Below are positions 18,137 to 27,043 of a stretch of 32,855 nucleotides of DNA, one piece after another. Made by a program: the position numbers and the translations under genes. The stretch comes from Pseudomonadales bacterium (GTDB lineage Bacteria > Pseudomonadota > Gammaproteobacteria > Pseudomonadales > Azotimanducaceae): contig JAFMIA010000033.1 in the NCBI GenBank assembly GCA_017854255.1, positions 1 through 32,855 of the forward strand, written 5' to 3'. The stretch's first letter is position 1. Each line of letters opens with the position of its first letter. The notes beneath the pieces are model-generated. The model made no database searches. It was not told the DNA's origin and saw only the letters and a program-made list of their open reading frames with translations.

Positions 18137-19879
18137 ATGCAAACCCTCTCAAACCGCCTATCCTACAGTCTTGGCCTTGTCTGTCTGTGCCTCGTCACTG
18201 CGGCCTGCACACAACTACCGCAACAGGCCGCCAGTACGCAAAAAACCAGTGCGCCTTTAGCCGCCGAGCACCCGTTGGCGACGGGCGTTATGCCTACTGA
18301 AAATACTGGACGCCAAGACATCAACTTCGAATCAGTTGGTAAAGCCCCCCCAACGGCTTTTTTGGATATCGGCGACAGCCAACCCGCGCAATGCCCCCAA
18401 ACAGGCAATGAAACTTGCCCAGTCCCTGACCCAGCGTCCATCCCGAAGGATTTTTGGGCGCACCTGCGCGGTCAATTTAACCTTGCACTCCATCTTAATG
18501 AGCCCCAGGTTCAAGCGCAGTTGAATTGGTTTATCGCCAATCCTGATTACCTTACCCGGGTTTTTAAACGTGGCGCGCTGTATCTTCCGCATATTGTCAC
18601 TGAGGTCCAAAAAGCTGACCTTCCGATGGAGTTCGTCCTTTTGCCAGTGGTAGAGAGCGCCTTTGATCCATTTGCGTATTCGTCAGGCCGAGCATCCGGA
18701 CTTTGGCAGTTTATTCCATCAACGGCTCGGCTCTATAACGTCAACATTGACTGGTGGTACGACGGGCGTCGGGACCTAATCGATAGCACAAATGCGGCTA
18801 CCGCATTTTTATTGGATCTAGGTCAAACCTTCGATGAAGACTGGCTACTAGCGCTTGCGGCTTATAACGCGGGCCCTGGCACCGTCAAAAAGGCCATGCG
18901 GAAGAATAGAACTCGGCAGCGCTCTGAGGCATTTTGGCAATTAGACCTACCTCGGGAAACGAAAGGATATATTCCCAAACTCCTCGCGCTCGCAGCAATT
19001 GTTAAGCGTCCGGAACAATACAATATAACGCTGCCTGATATTGTGCCTGAAACTCAAATTGTTGCCTTTGAACTCGATAACCAAATTGACCTTGCGCTGG
19101 CGGCGGAACTCGCTGAAATCAGCCTTGAGCAACTCTACCGCTTAAACCCTGGTTTTAATCAATGGGCAACGCATCCGATGGGTCCTCATCGGTTAATTAT
19201 CCCGGCTAAACAAGTCGAGGTTATGGCTGAGAATCTAGCGCTGCAGCCCCAAGATGGCCAAATGCGCTGGATACAGCACCAGATTCGTGCTGGCGAGACA
19301 CTCGGCGGGATTGCCCAGCATTACGACATGTCCGTTAATGCCTTGACACAAGTGAATCACCTTGAAGGTCCACAGATTATTGCAGGTGATATCCTAATTG
19401 TTCCGACCCCGGTAAATCCGCCCTTGGCCTACGGCTTATCTTCATCCGGTCGGAGCGCAAAACGGCGGCAACATTATGAAACTCGTTACGGTGCACCGCC
19501 CCAAAATTACCGGGTCAAACCGGGAGACAGTCTATGGTCAATTGCCAAGGCCCATGGAATCAAAGTGGGTCAATTAGCGAAGTGGAATGGCCTCGCAACG
19601 AGAGCTCCGCTGAGGGCCGGAGAAAACTTGTTGATCTTCAATGAGCGACCGGTTGATGAGCGCCAAACAACGGCGCCTGCTAGCACGATGAATGCTGAGG
19701 CCACGCTACGCTCAGTCTACTACCGCGTAAGACAAGGCGATTCGCTATCGAAGATCGCGGCCCGGTTCAACACAACCGTCTCGGCCATAGAGGCTGAAAA
19801 TGGCTTTCTAAATCGGCAAAAGTACTTGCAACCCGGTGATCAACTCACTTTGGTTTTAAACGTTCGCAAGCCTCGCTAG
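18137..19879 (+). CDS. mltD: Membrane-bound lytic murein transglycosylase D
   Basis: 580 residues. It starts with a lipoprotein signal peptide ending in TAAC, with lipidated Cys24. The SLT catalytic domain (about 160-260) carries the catalytic Glu173 in PVVESAFDPFAYS, followed by ASGLWQFIPSTA and AAYNAGPG, the classic transglycosylase motifs. Three LysM peptidoglycan-binding modules follow at about 381-423, 458-501 and 528-574. Enteric MltD usually has two LysM modules, so a third is notable. It cleaves the glycan strand, forming 1,6-anhydroMurNAc ends. No ribosome site precedes the ATG, and an in-frame stop lies eight codons upstream, so the start is fixed. It converges on ppiD with 23 nt between. 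Confidence 0.95.
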   Translation: MQTLSNRLSYSLGLVCLCLVTAACTQLPQQAASTQKTSAPLAAEHPLATGVMPTENTGRQDINFESVGKAPPTAFLDIGDSQPAQCPQTGNETCPVPDPASIPKDFWAHLRGQFNLALHLNEPQVQAQLNWFIANPDYLTRVFKRGALYLPHIVTEVQKADLPMEFVLLPVVESAFDPFAYSSGRASGLWQFIPSTARLYNVNIDWWYDGRRDLIDSTNAATAFLLDLGQTFDEDWLLALAAYNAGPGTVKKAMRKNRTRQRSEAFWQLDLPRETKGYIPKLLALAAIVKRPEQYNITLPDIVPETQIVAFELDNQIDLALAAELAEISLEQLYRLNPGFNQWATHPMGPHRLIIPAKQVEVMAENLALQPQDGQMRWIQHQIRAGETLGGIAQHYDMSVNALTQVNHLEGPQIIAGDILIVPTPVNPPLAYGLSSSGRSAKRRQHYETRYGAPPQNYRVKPGDSLWSIAKAHGIKVGQLAKWNGLATRAPLRAGENLLIFNERPVDERQTTAPASTMNAEATLRSVYYRVRQGDSLSKIAARFNTTVSAIEAENGFLNRQKYLQPGDQLTLVLNVRKPR

Positions 19880-19902
19880 CAGGCAAAGCAGAGAAGGATT
19901 AC

Positions 19903-21795
19903 CTAGAAATTCTGCCCTTGTATATCCCCTAATTTTTGCAAGGAAGATTGAAAGCGCTGGAACTCTAAACCGCCAAGCTGATTCTCCAGCAACTGTGCAA
20001 TGGCTTGATTTTCCATTCCCGCAATGGGTGAATCCTCAGGATTTCTAACATTGGTTACCGAGACCACCGCAACATCACCATCATCAAGTTGCGCAATACC
20101 AATCGACTTTGCACTTGCAGAAGGCTTCGGTAAGGCAAAGGCCTGCGTTCGAAGCGCTTGTGGAATGTCTGATTGGTAGCGCGTCATATTGGTTTTAACC
20201 GACCATTCCACACCATACGCCTCAGCAACTGCCCGCGTGATTTCGCCCGCTTGCAGCTTTGCGACCACCTCAAGCGCTAAGGATTGCGCCAAGCCGCTAG
20301 CTTTGATTTGTCTCAACGTCGTCTCAATCTCTTGTGTCACCGCCTCAAAAGGCTTCAACATACTTTCTGCATAAGCCGTGACACGAACAACCACCGCCGC
20401 GCCATCATTCAGTTCGATTACCGCACTATTGTTGCCATCGATCATTAAATCAGGCGAGAAAAGTGCTTCTTTAACTGCCGCGTTTGCCAGGATACCGACG
20501 GTTGAGCCTCGACCTTGACCGGTCAGCTCGACAATGTCTAAATCCAGCTGATCGGAAATACCTTGCAAATCAGAGTCCTCAAAAGCCATTTCATCCAGCT
20601 CACTCATCGATGCGACATAGTCTTCCTTAACTGTCTCTTCCCGATAAGCTTGCTCAACCGATTCAGCCACTAGGTCAAATGGGGTTACCATCGCCGGCTC
20701 AAGCTCCGACAGTTGGATCAGGTGAAAACCAAACTCCGTTTCGACCGGCGGTGAGATATCGCCTTGCGAGGCCAATTCAAACGCCGCTGTTTCAAAAGGC
20801 GCAACGAAAATATCCCGTTCGGCCATACCCAAGTCGCCCCCCACAGCAGCACTACCCGGGTCTTCAGAAAAAGATTTTGCTAATTCTGAGAAGGCGACGC
20901 CTGCGTCAAGTTCCGACTGAATTTCGAGGATTTTTGCCAGTGCTGCATCCCGGTCCTGATCTTCAGAAACAGCAATGAGGATATGGGCTATCCGCCTTTG
21001 TTCGTCCTGCGTATAAAGATCGATTCGGTCAGTATAAAAAGCCTGCAGTGCCTCTGATGTGACGTCTACCGCGCTCATGAGATCTGCCTTCGCTAATTGC
21101 ACATAGGCAACATCGATCATTTCTTCGGTGAAGAACTGGTCTCGATTATCATCATAGTAATCTTGAACACTCCCCGGATCGACCGTGAGATCCGTCTCAA
21201 GATTCTGGGCGTTAAACGTGATGTAGGTCACGTCTCGAGTCTGGCGCGTCAGGCTGGTCGTTCGGAGCATTTCAGCGTCAGTCATAAACGATGACCCTTG
21301 TATCGCCTCTGACAACTGACCTAAAGCCTCGTCTAGGCGCAGCTCCTCTCGGTAAGTCACGGGATCGTAGCCTGCGCTGGCGAGCACCAACCGATACTGA
21401 TTCGCATCAAAGCTACCGTTGACCTGAAAAACCTCAGTTTCCATCAACGATTGATCTAAACTGGCATCACTTGCCGTCAGGCTCAATTCATCGACGACTT
21501 GACTCAATAGCTTACGCGTAATTAAGGATTGTAAAACGTTCGCTCGCAATTCATCTTCATCAAGGCTTTCAGGCGTCATGCCTTGACCCATTAACATCCG
21601 CCGATTACGTTCAACCGCAACCTCCATCTCGGACGCGGTAACATCGTCACCATTGACACTCGCCACGCGCGCAACCGGCGTCAAAAAGGTAGTGATTGAC
21701 CCTAAACCAAAGAACGCAAAGGCTATGATAATTAAACCAATAATTACCTTGGTACCGAAGCCTTGGCCCCGCTCACGCATACTCATGATCGACAT
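19903..21795 (-). CDS. ppiD: Periplasmic folding factor PpiD
   Basis: 630 residues, close to E. coli PpiD (623). A short cytoplasmic N-terminus (MSIMSMRERGQGFGTK) is followed by one membrane helix (about 14-35), then a large periplasmic SurA-N-like chaperone region and a parvulin PPIase domain at about 267-365 (RRIAHILIA ... GDLGMAERDIFVAPFE ... FGFHLIQLSE). PpiD aids folding of outer-membrane and secreted proteins near the Sec translocon. The ATG at 21795 is preferred to a TTG at 21813 because AAGGGG lies about 5 nt before it. Position after hupB in the tig-clp-lon island is the standard one for this gene. Confidence 0.95.
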   Translation of the reverse strand: MSIMSMRERGQGFGTKVIIGLIIIAFAFFGLGSITTFLTPVARVASVNGDDVTASEMEVAVERNRRMLMGQGMTPESLDEDELRANVLQSLITRKLLSQVVDELSLTASDASLDQSLMETEVFQVNGSFDANQYRLVLASAGYDPVTYREELRLDEALGQLSEAIQGSSFMTDAEMLRTTSLTRQTRDVTYITFNAQNLETDLTVDPGSVQDYYDDNRDQFFTEEMIDVAYVQLAKADLMSAVDVTSEALQAFYTDRIDLYTQDEQRRIAHILIAVSEDQDRDAALAKILEIQSELDAGVAFSELAKSFSEDPGSAAVGGDLGMAERDIFVAPFETAAFELASQGDISPPVETEFGFHLIQLSELEPAMVTPFDLVAESVEQAYREETVKEDYVASMSELDEMAFEDSDLQGISDQLDLDIVELTGQGRGSTVGILANAAVKEALFSPDLMIDGNNSAVIELNDGAAVVVRVTAYAESMLKPFEAVTQEIETTLRQIKASGLAQSLALEVVAKLQAGEITRAVAEAYGVEWSVKTNMTRYQSDIPQALRTQAFALPKPSASAKSIGIAQLDDGDVAVVSVTNVRNPEDSPIAGMENQAIAQLLENQLGGLEFQRFQSSLQKLGDIQGQNF

Positions 21796-21882
21796 AAAAA
21801 CCCCTTGCAGCAACTCGCTCTTCGATCAGCTAGTTTACACCAATAATTTATCTGAGAACCGCCCTGAGCCGGTTTGACACAA

Positions 21883-21914
21883 AATAAAACGGCGCCCTAG
21901 GGCGCCGTTTTATT
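21883..21914 (-). terminator. Perfect palindromic terminator between hupB and ppiD
   Basis: A 32-nt perfect palindrome whose arms read AATAAAACGGCGCCCT and its exact complement, ending in TTTTATT. A GC-rich stem with an A-tract before and T-tract after is the signature of an intrinsic terminator working in either direction. It should end the hupB transcript and isolate ppiD. Confidence 0.85.
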
Positions 21915-22018
21915 CAACTACTTAATGCTATTCAACCTAATGCTATTCAAATTAAAGCTATTCAACTTAATACTTTTAAACTTGACTCTGTTGAACTTAA
22001 ATCGATTCAACGTTTATC
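21911..22018. repeat. Degenerate tandem repeat, 15-nt period
   Basis: Seven head-to-tail units begin at 21911 (18 nt, with a 3-nt insertion), 21929, 21944, 21959, 21974, 21989 and 22004 (each 15 nt). The consensus is about TATTCAACTTAATGC; units 2-4 are the closest and 5-7 are more diverged. The array lies between the hupB stop and its terminator, so it would be transcribed as part of the hupB 3' untranslated region. It is too short and too variable for a CRISPR and has stops in all the frames checked. Confidence 0.8.
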
Positions 22019-22030
22019 GGATACTCGACG

Positions 22031-22065
22031 CCGTTTCAACGAACCACGATCGGCGCATGAAACGG
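22031..22065 (-). other. Inverted repeat just after the hupB stop
   Basis: CCGTTTCA and TGAAACGG form an 8-bp stem with a 19-nt loop, immediately downstream of hupB and ahead of the tandem repeat in the direction of transcription. Without a U-tract it is not a normal terminator; it could protect the 3' end. Confidence 0.4.
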
Positions 22066-22074
22066 TTAAGTCGT

Positions 22075-22347
22075 TTAGTTGACCGCGTCTTTTAAAGCCT
22101 TACCCGCTTTAAAGGCTGGAACATTAGCCGCTTTAATTTGAATCGCTTCGCCCGTCTTCGGATTACGACCGGCACGCGCCTCGCGCCGACGAACAGAAAA
22201 GGTGCCGAAGCCAACAAGCGTCAATGAATCACCAGCCTTCAGCGAACCAGTCACAGAGTCAACCACCGCATCCAGCGCTCGGCTTGCAGCCGCCTTTGAG
22301 ATATCAGCAGATTCAGCAATATTGTCGATTAATTCTTGTTTGTTCAA
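22075..22347 (-). CDS. hupB: DNA-binding protein HU-beta
   Basis: 90 residues, the usual HU length. The product bends and compacts DNA as a dimer. The arm motif [22 protein letters not shown] (about 46-67) carries the R-N-P loop whose proline intercalates into DNA. HU rather than IHF is suggested by the N-terminus [12 protein letters not shown] and the position between lon and ppiD, as in E. coli hupB. The start codon is TTG, supported by the conserved N-terminus and GAGG 6 nt before it. A seven-codon frame starting with ATG at 22367 ends in a TGA that overlaps this TTG. A strong promoter lies at 22415-22443, and a perfect palindromic terminator follows about 160 nt after the stop. Confidence 0.96.
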   Translation of the reverse strand: MNKQELIDNIAESADISKAAASRALDAVVDSVTGSLKAGDSLTLVGFGTFSVRRREARAGRNPKTGEAIQIKAANVPAFKAGKALKDAVN

Positions 22348-22414
22348 AATTCACCTCTTAATTTCATTTTGATTGTTAAATGGATACTTCTGACGTTTCT
22401 AGATGCACGTTCTT

Positions 22415-22443
22415 TTTATAACAACTGCCCCCTAACCGGTCAA
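22415..22443 (-). promoter_or_regulatory. Strong sigma70 promoter of hupB
   Basis: On the minus strand TTGACC (22438-22443) and TATAAA (22415-22420) are separated by exactly 17 nt, five of six matches in each box. Transcription would start near 22408, giving a leader of about 60 nt. Confidence 0.75.
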
Positions 22444-22449
22444 GCAATA

Positions 22450-24849
22450 CTAGTGTGGGCTCACACGATTTTCGGTTGTCGCCTCGGATTCAATCTCAGA
22501 GGGTGTATCAGCGCCGGCCACCCACGGCTCTGGCTGTCGCGCCAATGCAATCTCTAGCACTTGATCAATCCATTGAACCGGGTGGACCGTCAATGCATCG
22601 AGTATCACTTTGGGAATATCTTTTAGATCTTTCCGGTTATCCTCAGGAATTAATACGGTCTGAATCCCGCCTCGGTGCGCCGCAAGCAGTTTTTCCTTTA
22701 AGCCTCCGATGGCCAGCACTTGACCACGCAAGGTAATCTCGCCTGTCATCGCAACATCCGCCCGAGCCGGGATATCGGTTAACACGGACACCAACGCCGT
22801 ACAGAGCGCAATCCCCGCACTGGGTCCATCTTTCGGTGTCGCGCCTTCTGGCATATGGATGTGAAGATCCACCTTTTTGTGAAAGTCTGGATCAATACCC
22901 AAAGCCTCCGATCGACTCCGCACCACGGTAATCGCGGCTTGAATAGACTCTTGCATTACATCACCAAGGGAGCCGGTCTTCGTAGTCACGCCTTTACCAG
23001 GCACTACAGCCGTCTCAATGGACAATAACTCACCACCAACACTGGTCACGGCAAGACCCGTTACCTGACCGATCTGATCTTCGGTTTCGGCCCGGCCGTA
23101 TTTGAACCGACGCACGCCAAGATAGTCCTCAAGCTGCTCTGGCTCAATGACCATCGGCAACTGCTGCTCACTTGAGGTCACGGCCCTGACGACCTTACGA
23201 CAAATTTTTGAAATTTCACGCTCTAGACCACGAACCCCGGCTTCTTTTGTGTAAAACCGAATAAGGTCCAGCATTGCAGCGTCTGTCATGGTGAGTTCAC
23301 CTGCCGTCAGCCCATTATTTTTAAGCTGTTTTGCGAACAAAAACCGGGTTGCAATATTTAACTTTTCATCCTCGGTGTAGCCCGGAATCCGGATCACTTC
23401 CATCCGATCAAGCAGTGGCGCCGGAATGTTCATTGAATTTGAAGTGCAGATAAACATCACTTCAGAAAGGTCATAGTCCACCTCAAGATAATGATCATTG
23501 AAGCTATAGTTTTGCTCTGGGTCGAGCACCTCAAGCAAGCCGGAAGCAGGGTCGCCCCGATGATCCTGCCCCATCTTGTCAATTTCATCCAATAGAAACA
23601 GTGGGTTTTTCACCGCGACCTTGGTCAACTTCTGAATCACCTTGCCGGGCATTGAACCGATATAGGTTCGCCTGTGGCCCCTGATTTCCGCTTCGTCTCT
23701 GACACCGCCCAACGCCATCCGAACAAATTTACGATTGGTTGCTCGCGCAATCGACTCGCCTAGTGAGGTTTTACCAACACCGGGCGGCCCTACCAAGCAC
23801 AGGACAGGGCCCTTATTTTTCTTGACCCGTTTCTGAACAGCAAGGAACTCAAGGATTCGCTCCTTAACGTCTTCCAACCCATAATGATCCTCGTTCAGAA
23901 TCCGCTCAGCAGCGCCGATATCGGTTTTGACCCGAGAGCGCTTCTTCCAAGGGGTGTTCAGCATCCAATCAAGATAGCTGCGCACGACCGTCGCTTCGGC
24001 CGACATAGGCGACATCATTTTCAGTTTCTTAATTTCAGCGGTAACTTTCTCACGGGCTTCAGCCGGCATCCCTGAGGCTTCGACTTTGGATTGCAGTTGC
24101 TCAATTTCTGTTGGGCCCTCGTCTAGGTCACCGAGCTCCTTTTGTATCGCCTTCATTTGCTCGTTGAGATAATACTCGCGCTGGCTTTTCTCCATTTGTT
24201 TTTTGACGCGACCTCGGACTTTTTTATCCAGCCCCGAAACTTCAATCTGGCCGGTTAGAAGCGTCGATAGCCGCTCGATTCGACGCCGGACATTTTGGAC
24301 CTCGAGTAGCGCTTGCTTTTCCTTCAAGCTAAGCGTCAGTTGGGCCGCGATCGTATCGACCAAACGGCTGGGTTGGGTAATACCAGAGACGGTGGTCACG
24401 ACTTCCGACGGAATTTTTTTGCTGGCTTCAACATAGGCTTCGAAGGTCTTCATCAAACCCTGGCAAAGCACCTCGGCCTCACCCTCAACCAAAGCCTCTT
24501 CTGCCACCAATTCGATATCAGCCCGAAACAGCTCGGTTTCGTCGCGGAGGTCAAGCACCTGCGCCCGACTCTCGCCTTCCACAAGAATTTTGACGGTCTT
24601 GTCTGGCAGGCGGATTAATTGCAGGATCGTGGCCGTCGTGCCATACCGATAAAGATCATCCGTCTTTGGGTCATTGTTTTCGGGCTCAATCTTCGCGAGT
24701 AATAAAATCCGCTTATCGCCCTCTTGCGCTTGCGCCGCCTCCAGCGCCGCAATCGACTTTGGCGTTCCAATAAAAAGCGGTTGAACGCCATGGGGATACA
24801 CGACCATATCCCGAAGAGTCACGACTGGCACTTCAAAAATTGTTGACAT
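22450..24849 (-). CDS. lon: ATP-dependent protease Lon
   Basis: 799 residues (E. coli Lon is 784). It degrades misfolded and selected regulatory proteins in the cytoplasm. The N-terminal substrate-recognition domain covers about residues 1-300. The AAA+ module has Walker A GPPGVGKTS with Lys360 and Walker B FLLDEIDKM. The protease domain carries the Ser-Lys dyad: Ser677 in KDGPSAGIAL and Lys720 in GGLKEKLLAAHRGG. A C-terminal tail of about 35 residues rich in Glu, Thr and Ser extends beyond the usual end. The gene sits between clpX and hupB in the conserved order. In enteric bacteria lon is heat-inducible; a weak sigma32-like element is noted at 25187-25211 but not certain. Confidence 0.98.
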   Translation of the reverse strand: MSTIFEVPVVTLRDMVVYPHGVQPLFIGTPKSIAALEAAQAQEGDKRILLLAKIEPENNDPKTDDLYRYGTTATILQLIRLPDKTVKILVEGESRAQVLDLRDETELFRADIELVAEEALVEGEAEVLCQGLMKTFEAYVEASKKIPSEVVTTVSGITQPSRLVDTIAAQLTLSLKEKQALLEVQNVRRRIERLSTLLTGQIEVSGLDKKVRGRVKKQMEKSQREYYLNEQMKAIQKELGDLDEGPTEIEQLQSKVEASGMPAEAREKVTAEIKKLKMMSPMSAEATVVRSYLDWMLNTPWKKRSRVKTDIGAAERILNEDHYGLEDVKERILEFLAVQKRVKKNKGPVLCLVGPPGVGKTSLGESIARATNRKFVRMALGGVRDEAEIRGHRRTYIGSMPGKVIQKLTKVAVKNPLFLLDEIDKMGQDHRGDPASGLLEVLDPEQNYSFNDHYLEVDYDLSEVMFICTSNSMNIPAPLLDRMEVIRIPGYTEDEKLNIATRFLFAKQLKNNGLTAGELTMTDAAMLDLIRFYTKEAGVRGLEREISKICRKVVRAVTSSEQQLPMVIEPEQLEDYLGVRRFKYGRAETEDQIGQVTGLAVTSVGGELLSIETAVVPGKGVTTKTGSLGDVMQESIQAAITVVRSRSEALGIDPDFHKKVDLHIHMPEGATPKDGPSAGIALCTALVSVLTDIPARADVAMTGEITLRGQVLAIGGLKEKLLAAHRGGIQTVLIPEDNRKDLKDIPKVILDALTVHPVQWIDQVLEIALARQPEPWVAGADTPSEIESEATTENRVSPH

Positions 24850-25456
24850 CTAATTGTTTACTCCGTTAATTCATCTTGTCTGCGAAGACAAGCGCTTGCT
24901 GAAACTTGCCTTCCCAGTTGCCGCTTTCCATCTCATTCACGCAGCGGCAGCTCGGTCAGGCTGTTTACTCTTTCATAAACTATCACACCTACCTCTGAAT
25001 ATACGCGAACCTTTGAGACAAAAATCACTAATTATCGCGTGCACACCCAAAATATTTTGGGCGCAAGCAAAACAAGAAAAACCGGACGTGGGCCGAAGCA
25101 AAAACTGCGGGTCGGTTGCGTAAAATATCCCGCCAAGCTTCCTGACTGACCGTCAATCCGCTCAAACCCAATAGCTTGCCTATTCCTAAACGGGGTTGCG
25201 CAAGAAATGGATCAAAGTGCTGAAACAACGCTGCAACCAAGGCCGTTTAGAGTAGATCGCGTTTTTTTGAAGACCGACGCTGACCCATGATGCCTCAGGG
25301 GCTCTCCGGCCGACTGACAACGGTGGCCCGGGTGCTCAGGTGACCACTGTCCATCGACAACAGCCATGGGGAAATGGTTTTGAGGTCTTGAACGCCGGAT
25401 GCGCATCACCGCAGCTGGCGCTCATGGGTTGCTTTGCAAAACAGGTAAGGGAGACT
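24850..25456. other. Long spacer between clpX and lon
   Basis: 607 nt without a recognised gene, much longer than in E. coli. It holds a perfect 16-nt palindrome (25046-25061, arms CCCAAAAT/ATTTTGGG) and, on the minus strand, CTTTGAT with CCCCGTTTA 15 nt further on (25187-25217), a partial match to a sigma32 heat-shock promoter, about 340 nt before the lon start. A 70-codon minus-strand frame (25028-25240, TTG start) lacks a ribosome site and any family resemblance and is not called. Confidence 0.45.
25046..25061. promoter_or_regulatory. Perfect 16-nt palindrome upstream of lon
   Basis: CCCAAAATATTTTGGG, an 8+8 inverted repeat without spacer, about 200 nt before the lon start. It has the symmetry of a dimeric regulator's operator; AT-rich centre and GC ends could alternatively be a short stem. 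No regulator is assigned. Confidence 0.4.
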
Positions 25457-26737
25457 TTACTGCTCTTGGCTCTTCTTTTGTTCCGGCGGCTGTTGATAAA
25501 TCAGCATTGGCTCGCTCTTGCCAAGAATCACATTCTCATCAACGACCACTTTCACAACTTCTTCTTCAGAAGGAATGTCGTACATAACATCCAGCAAAAC
25601 AGATTCTAAAATCGAGCGTAAACCCCGCGCGCCCGTTTTGCGCTCTGTCGCTTTACGGGCGATCGCCCTTAAAGCGTCTTCCCGAAAATCAATCTCAACC
25701 TCTTCCATTTCGAAGAGCTTGGCGTACTGTTTGGTGTACGCATTCTTAGGCTCTGTCAATATTCGTACAAGCGCGTCCTCATCCAGTTCGTCAAGGGTCG
25801 CGAGCACCGGTAACCGGCCAACGAATTCCGGGATCAAGCCATATCGAACCAGATCTTCTGGCTCAACGGTTTTGAGGGTTTCCCCTAGGTTTTTCTTACT
25901 GCTTTCTGAAACGACCGTCGCACCAAAGCCGATCCCACTTTTAGCGGAGCGATCCAGAATGACCTTGTCGAGCCCTGCAAAAGCGCCACCACAGATGAAC
26001 AAGATATTGGAGGTATCAACCTGCAGGAATTCTTGCTGCGGATGCTTGCGACCGCCCTGCGGCGGTACTGAGGCCACGGTGCCTTCTATTAATTTCAATA
26101 GCGCTTGCTGAACGCCCTCACCGGATACGTCTCTGGTGATCGATGGGTTATCACTTTTTCGAGAGATCTTATCAATTTCATCGATGTAAACGATCCCCAC
26201 CTGTGCTTTATCCACATCGTAATCACATTTTTGAAGGAGCTTTTGAATGATGTTTTCGACATCTTCACCGACATAGCCCGCCTCGGTCAGCGTGGTTGCA
26301 TCTGCGATGGTAAAGGGCACGTCGAGCAATCTTGCTAAGGTCTCGGCGAGTAATGTCTTACCAACACCCGTTGGCCCAACCAATAAGATATTGCTTTTTT
26401 GAAGCTCCACATCGTCTTTCTTACCGGAGTAGTTCAGACGCTTGTAGTGATTGTACACTGCCACCGCGAGCACACGTTTTGCTCGGGTTTGACCAATGAC
26501 ATACTCATCGAGAATCGCGCTGATCTCGCGAGGTGTCGGGAGCTTTTTAAACTCGGCTTCATCAGGCGTTTCTTGCAATTCTTCACGAATGATATCGTTG
26601 CACAACTCGACGCACTCATCACAAACATAAACGGATGGTCCGGCAATCAGTTTCCGAACTTCGTGCTGACTTTTGCCACAGAAGTTACAGTGTAGTAACT
26701 TTCCGTCGCCATTATTTCCATCATGATCGTCAGACAT
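25457..26737 (-). CDS. clpX: ClpXP protease ATPase subunit ClpX
   Basis: 426 residues (E. coli 424). It is the AAA+ unfoldase that feeds tagged proteins, including ssrA-tagged ones, to ClpP. The N-terminal zinc-binding domain has Cys17, Cys20, Cys39 and Cys42. Walker A is GPTGVGKT at 121-128 with Lys127, the pore loop GYVGED is at 154-159, and Walker B is IVYIDEIDK with Asp186-Glu187. The C-terminal part carries the sensor and ClpP-docking elements. The ATG at 26737 is preferred over a GTG at 26743 because GAGG lies 5 nt before it. It follows clpP on the same strand after about 300 nt, so a separate promoter is likely. Confidence 0.98.
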   Translation of the reverse strand: MSDDHDGNNGDGKLLHCNFCGKSQHEVRKLIAGPSVYVCDECVELCNDIIREELQETPDEAEFKKLPTPREISAILDEYVIGQTRAKRVLAVAVYNHYKRLNYSGKKDDVELQKSNILLVGPTGVGKTLLAETLARLLDVPFTIADATTLTEAGYVGEDVENIIQKLLQKCDYDVDKAQVGIVYIDEIDKISRKSDNPSITRDVSGEGVQQALLKLIEGTVASVPPQGGRKHPQQEFLQVDTSNILFICGGAFAGLDKVILDRSAKSGIGFGATVVSESSKKNLGETLKTVEPEDLVRYGLIPEFVGRLPVLATLDELDEDALVRILTEPKNAYTKQYAKLFEMEEVEIDFREDALRAIARKATERKTGARGLRSILESVLLDVMYDIPSEEEVVKVVVDENVILGKSEPMLIYQQPPEQKKSQEQ

Positions 26738-27043
26738 ATTCACCTCACTTCCGATTCTTTCGAAAAATTCCGAGTCGCTGGTGCAGTTTGCGGTCCGGCG
26801 CGACCTTGCTACGTTTAGATCAAGACATTACTTGTCAAGACATTGCTATCGATCTTTCAACGATACCCGAGTCTAAAACAGCTCGGACGGCTTCACCCGA
26901 TGATGATCAACCGAATGACTAAACCTTAAATCATCCCAAGCGGTCTGACCAGTGTGTTGGTTAATACGACTCAAATCGCCACCTCTAAGGGTCAACCTTT
27001 GAGGATCAAAATTCGTCTTTGCGCCGCCGATTTTTAGTACCGC
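26738..27043. other. Spacer between clpP and clpX
   Basis: About 300 nt without a gene. It contains the direct repeat TCAAGACATT at 26820-26829 and 26835-26844, which on the minus strand creates a perfect TTGACA but with no good -10 at normal spacing. A 9-bp stem with one mismatch (26982-27004, loop GTCAA) lies just after the clpP stop; it lacks a U-tract. Confidence 0.4.

Noticed and set aside
21911-22018. CRISPR array
   Set aside because: The units are 15 nt, contiguous and degenerate, with no spacers and no cas genes.
25028-25240. 70-codon minus-strand frame between clpX and lon
   Set aside because: TTG start without ribosome site and no recognisable family. It also contains the palindrome. 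Kept only as a note.
25518-26111. 197-codon plus-strand frame antisense to clpX
   Set aside because: Serine/arginine-rich shadow of the clpX codons; clpX itself is fully intact.
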